DNA of 12,582 nt. It comes from Patescibacteria group bacterium (lineage in GTDB: Bacteria; Patescibacteriota; Microgenomatia; UBA10105; UBA927). Positions 10,982 through 12,582 of the stretch are shown here, piece after piece; position 1 is the first letter of the stretch; each line of letters begins with the position of its first letter. The notes under the pieces are model-generated. The model did not search any database. It saw only the letters and a list, made by a program, of their open reading frames with translations, and was not told the origin of the DNA. Where the stretch lies: contig DPYI01000006.1 of NCBI GenBank assembly GCA_003545435.1, positions 10,905 to 23,486 on the forward strand, given 5' to 3'. The position numbers were made by a program, and so were the translations under genes.

Positions 10982-12582
10982 CTAATTGATGACCCACCAG
11001 TTAAACGTGATGTCGGTGAGGGAGGGGGTGGTGACGGAAACGGTAAACAGGCCGTCTTGGGTTTCCGTGACAGAGAGTATGTTGTCCGTCGGCGTAGTCG
11101 GGGTAATGAAAATCAGTGAATTGCCGGTAACCTGGGACGTCGGGATCATAACAGAGAGTTTCCCCCGAGGGAGAATGCTTTCACCCACTGACGCGGTGTT
11201 TTCTGTCGGTTCTTCGGTACCGAAATCCCTCACAACGGATAGTTTTTGGGTTAGCAAATCTTTGGCGGATAGCGTGCCGGAAACTGTAGCGCCTCCGGCG
11301 CTGTCAAAAGAAGCGACGGTTTGGCCGTCGATGCCTTTCACAAGGAGTTTTCCAAAAGAAGAAGCAGATCCGGTTGCTTCTTCTTGATAGCTAACATCTC
11401 CTGCTGAATCCGTTGCCGTTATTTGGGTGCGGGATAAATTAATAGTCAAGTCGTCTGAAAGAGGCGACAGGGTAGTTGTGTGTACCGCTCCTTGTACCAA
11501 AAGATCTTGGGCAATCGTGACATTGCCTTTTTCGTCAATCACCATGGAGCCGTCCATAAAGTCAATGCCGAAGAGTTTGGATTTTTGGAATGCCAAGGGC
11601 ATACCGAGGGACTGAATGCCGCTTACATCTATTAGCACGGTTGCGTCCACCATGAGGGACCCTGCAATCATCGTTTCCCCAAGGGTTGCCCCGCCCAATG
11701 CCGTTATATTGCCGAAAAGTTTCACTGAATCAATCGTCAGCTGTTTTCCGGAAAGGTCAACAGCAACCGGTGTTTCAGGAGGAGATGCAAAAATAGATTC
11801 AAGAATGGCTGCTGTGGTAGCTGAAAGTTCCGAATAAAGATCCGGAGGCGGAGTCTGAGCTGGTGTTTCTAAGAGTTGATTTGCTCTGGTTTGCGATTCA
11901 ACTTCACCCAGTTTTATCATAACAGATGACATAGATGACTCAACACCCGAGAGCGTTTCATCCAAATCTCCGAAACTGGTTCTGATGCGGTCTGCCCGGA
12001 GAGTACCTGCAATTGTTGCATTCTGGCTTATCAGGTCATCCGTTGATATTTGTTGGGCATTCAGATTATAAGTTTGAATAGTTGAAGCGTCAACAGAGTC
12101 AGCCTGAATCCGGTCTGTTTTAATGTTCGTAGTAAGAACTGTTTGGGCCGATACGGTAGCTGGTGTGGAGAAATTACCCATGGTGGATATGTTTCCATAT
12201 GTGTCAAATGATGTGACAACTTCTTCATCGCTGTTTTTAATTCGTACCGCGGGGAGGGGAGAGATAATATCATTACTATCAGGATTAATATTGTTTTTAT
12301 CAGTAAGTAATAAATCAATACTGTCTGATCCTAACGGGGTGATGACATCAGTTTTCAGTTCCGGAATTTCGGGAATGGGGGATAGAGGAGGTTGGACACT
12401 TCTTACAACATCTGAAATGTAATCACGGATGTTAATACCGGCAATTGTTAATGAGTCTGTGGATATTCTATTAGCGGAAATGACATTTGCTTTTAAAACT
12501 TTCTGAAGATTTTCTGAGAAAGATGTAATCTGCGTTTGTTGACTGCTTACAGAAGAGGAGAGTTCTTTGATGGCATTGACTA
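10982..12582 (-). CDS. Large surface-type repetitive protein, C-terminal part (5' end outside window)
   Basis: The frame is open from the right edge to TAG at 10982-10984, giving 532 visible residues; the ATG at 12181 is internal, not the start. Composition is Ser/Thr/Asp/Ile-rich with no membrane helix and almost no Cys. Coiled-coil-like stretches (KELSSSVSSQQTQITSF, LSGVESSMSSVMIKLGEV) alternate with short beta-type units such as DEKGNVTIAQDLLVQG and FDSAGGATVSGTLSAKDL. These resemble tail-fibre or adhesin stalk repeats. It ends in FNWWVIN, which may close a C-terminal beta domain. It is probably exported and structural, but the signal peptide would lie outside the window and I recognise no named family. 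No repeat-derived insert is obvious. Confidence 0.7.
   Translation of the reverse strand, partial: VNAIKELSSSVSSQQTQITSFSENLQKVLKANVISANRISTDSLTIAGINIRDYISDVVRSVQPPLSPIPEIPELKTDVITPLGSDSIDLLLTDKNNINPDSNDIISPLPAVRIKNSDEEVVTSFDTYGNISTMGNFSTPATVSAQTVLTTNIKTDRIQADSVDASTIQTYNLNAQQISTDDLISQNATIAGTLRADRIRTSFGDLDETLSGVESSMSSVMIKLGEVESQTRANQLLETPAQTPPPDLYSELSATTAAILESIFASPPETPVAVDLSGKQLTIDSVKLFGNITALGGATLGETMIAGSLMVDATVLIDVSGIQSLGMPLAFQKSKLFGIDFMDGSMVIDEKGNVTIAQDLLVQGAVHTTTLSPLSDDLTINLSRTQITATDSAGDVSYQEEATGSASSFGKLLVKGIDGQTVASFDSAGGATVSGTLSAKDLLTQKLSVVRDFGTEEPTENTASVGESILPRGKLSVMIPTSQVTGNSLIFITPTTPTDNILSVTETQDGLFTVSVTTPSLTDITFNWWVIN

Noticed and set aside
10905..10997. Longer transposase start at 10997
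   Set aside because: The additional 31 residues are translated palindrome, overlap the neighbouring gene by 16 nt, and lie upstream of the -10 box at 10912-10917.
12061..12181. ATG at 12181 as the real start of the surface-type protein
   Set aside because: The same frame is open to the right edge and its composition continues unchanged upstream.

Overview
The window looks like chromosome from a Candidate Phyla Radiation (Patescibacteria) bacterium, most likely a Microgenomates-type lineage. This placement is inferred, not measured. It rests on three things: a DUF2298 ('YYY') giant membrane protein and other GT-C-like membrane proteins beside a FAD amine-oxidase-like protein; the absence of Shine-Dalgarno sequences, with -10 boxes only 6 to 11 nt before several start codons (leaderless mRNAs); and very many short palindromic and tandem repeats that sit inside open reading frames without breaking them.

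Layout. Left block, minus strand, in order of transcription: a 637-residue GT-C-like membrane protein (5316 to 3403), a 574-residue PMT/ArnT-like glycosyltransferase whose start overlaps it (3421 to 1697), a 244-bp spacer with a GC-rich repeat, and an FAD-dependent amine oxidase / protoporphyrinogen-oxidase-like protein running off the left edge (1452 to <1). Middle, plus strand: a small reading frame broken by one in-frame TAA (5466 to 5792), the 802-residue DUF2298 protein (5877 to 8285), a 216-bp spacer with a consensus promoter, and transcription terminator Rho (8502 to 10169). Right block, minus strand: a REP-associated HUH/Y1 transposase (10904 to 10203) bracketed by two copies of a 31-nt palindrome, then the C-terminal part of a large surface-type protein that enters from the right edge (>12582 to 10982).

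The most interesting signal is not one gene but a layer of short repeats written through the coding sequence. A 158-bp MITE-like element with inverted ends occurs in the amine oxidase gene and in the 637-residue membrane protein gene, and is translated in two different frames. A 31-nt palindrome flanks the transposase and a third copy lies in the DUF2298 gene. A 26-nt repeat occurs twice in DUF2298 in two different frames. Perfect four-copy heptanucleotide repeats of four different sequences lie in the amine oxidase and DUF2298 genes. A 17-nt repeat interrupts a normally conserved stretch of the Rho ATPase core. All these inserts keep the host frame, and most fall where the family has a loop or linker. 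The pattern resembles Rickettsia palindromic elements, here in several families at once.

Functionally, the three polytopic membrane proteins and the FAD enzyme probably belong to envelope or glycan assembly using lipid-linked substrates. Rho is a housekeeping gene, the right-edge protein is probably exported and structural, and the transposase is the candidate driver of the 31-nt palindromes.
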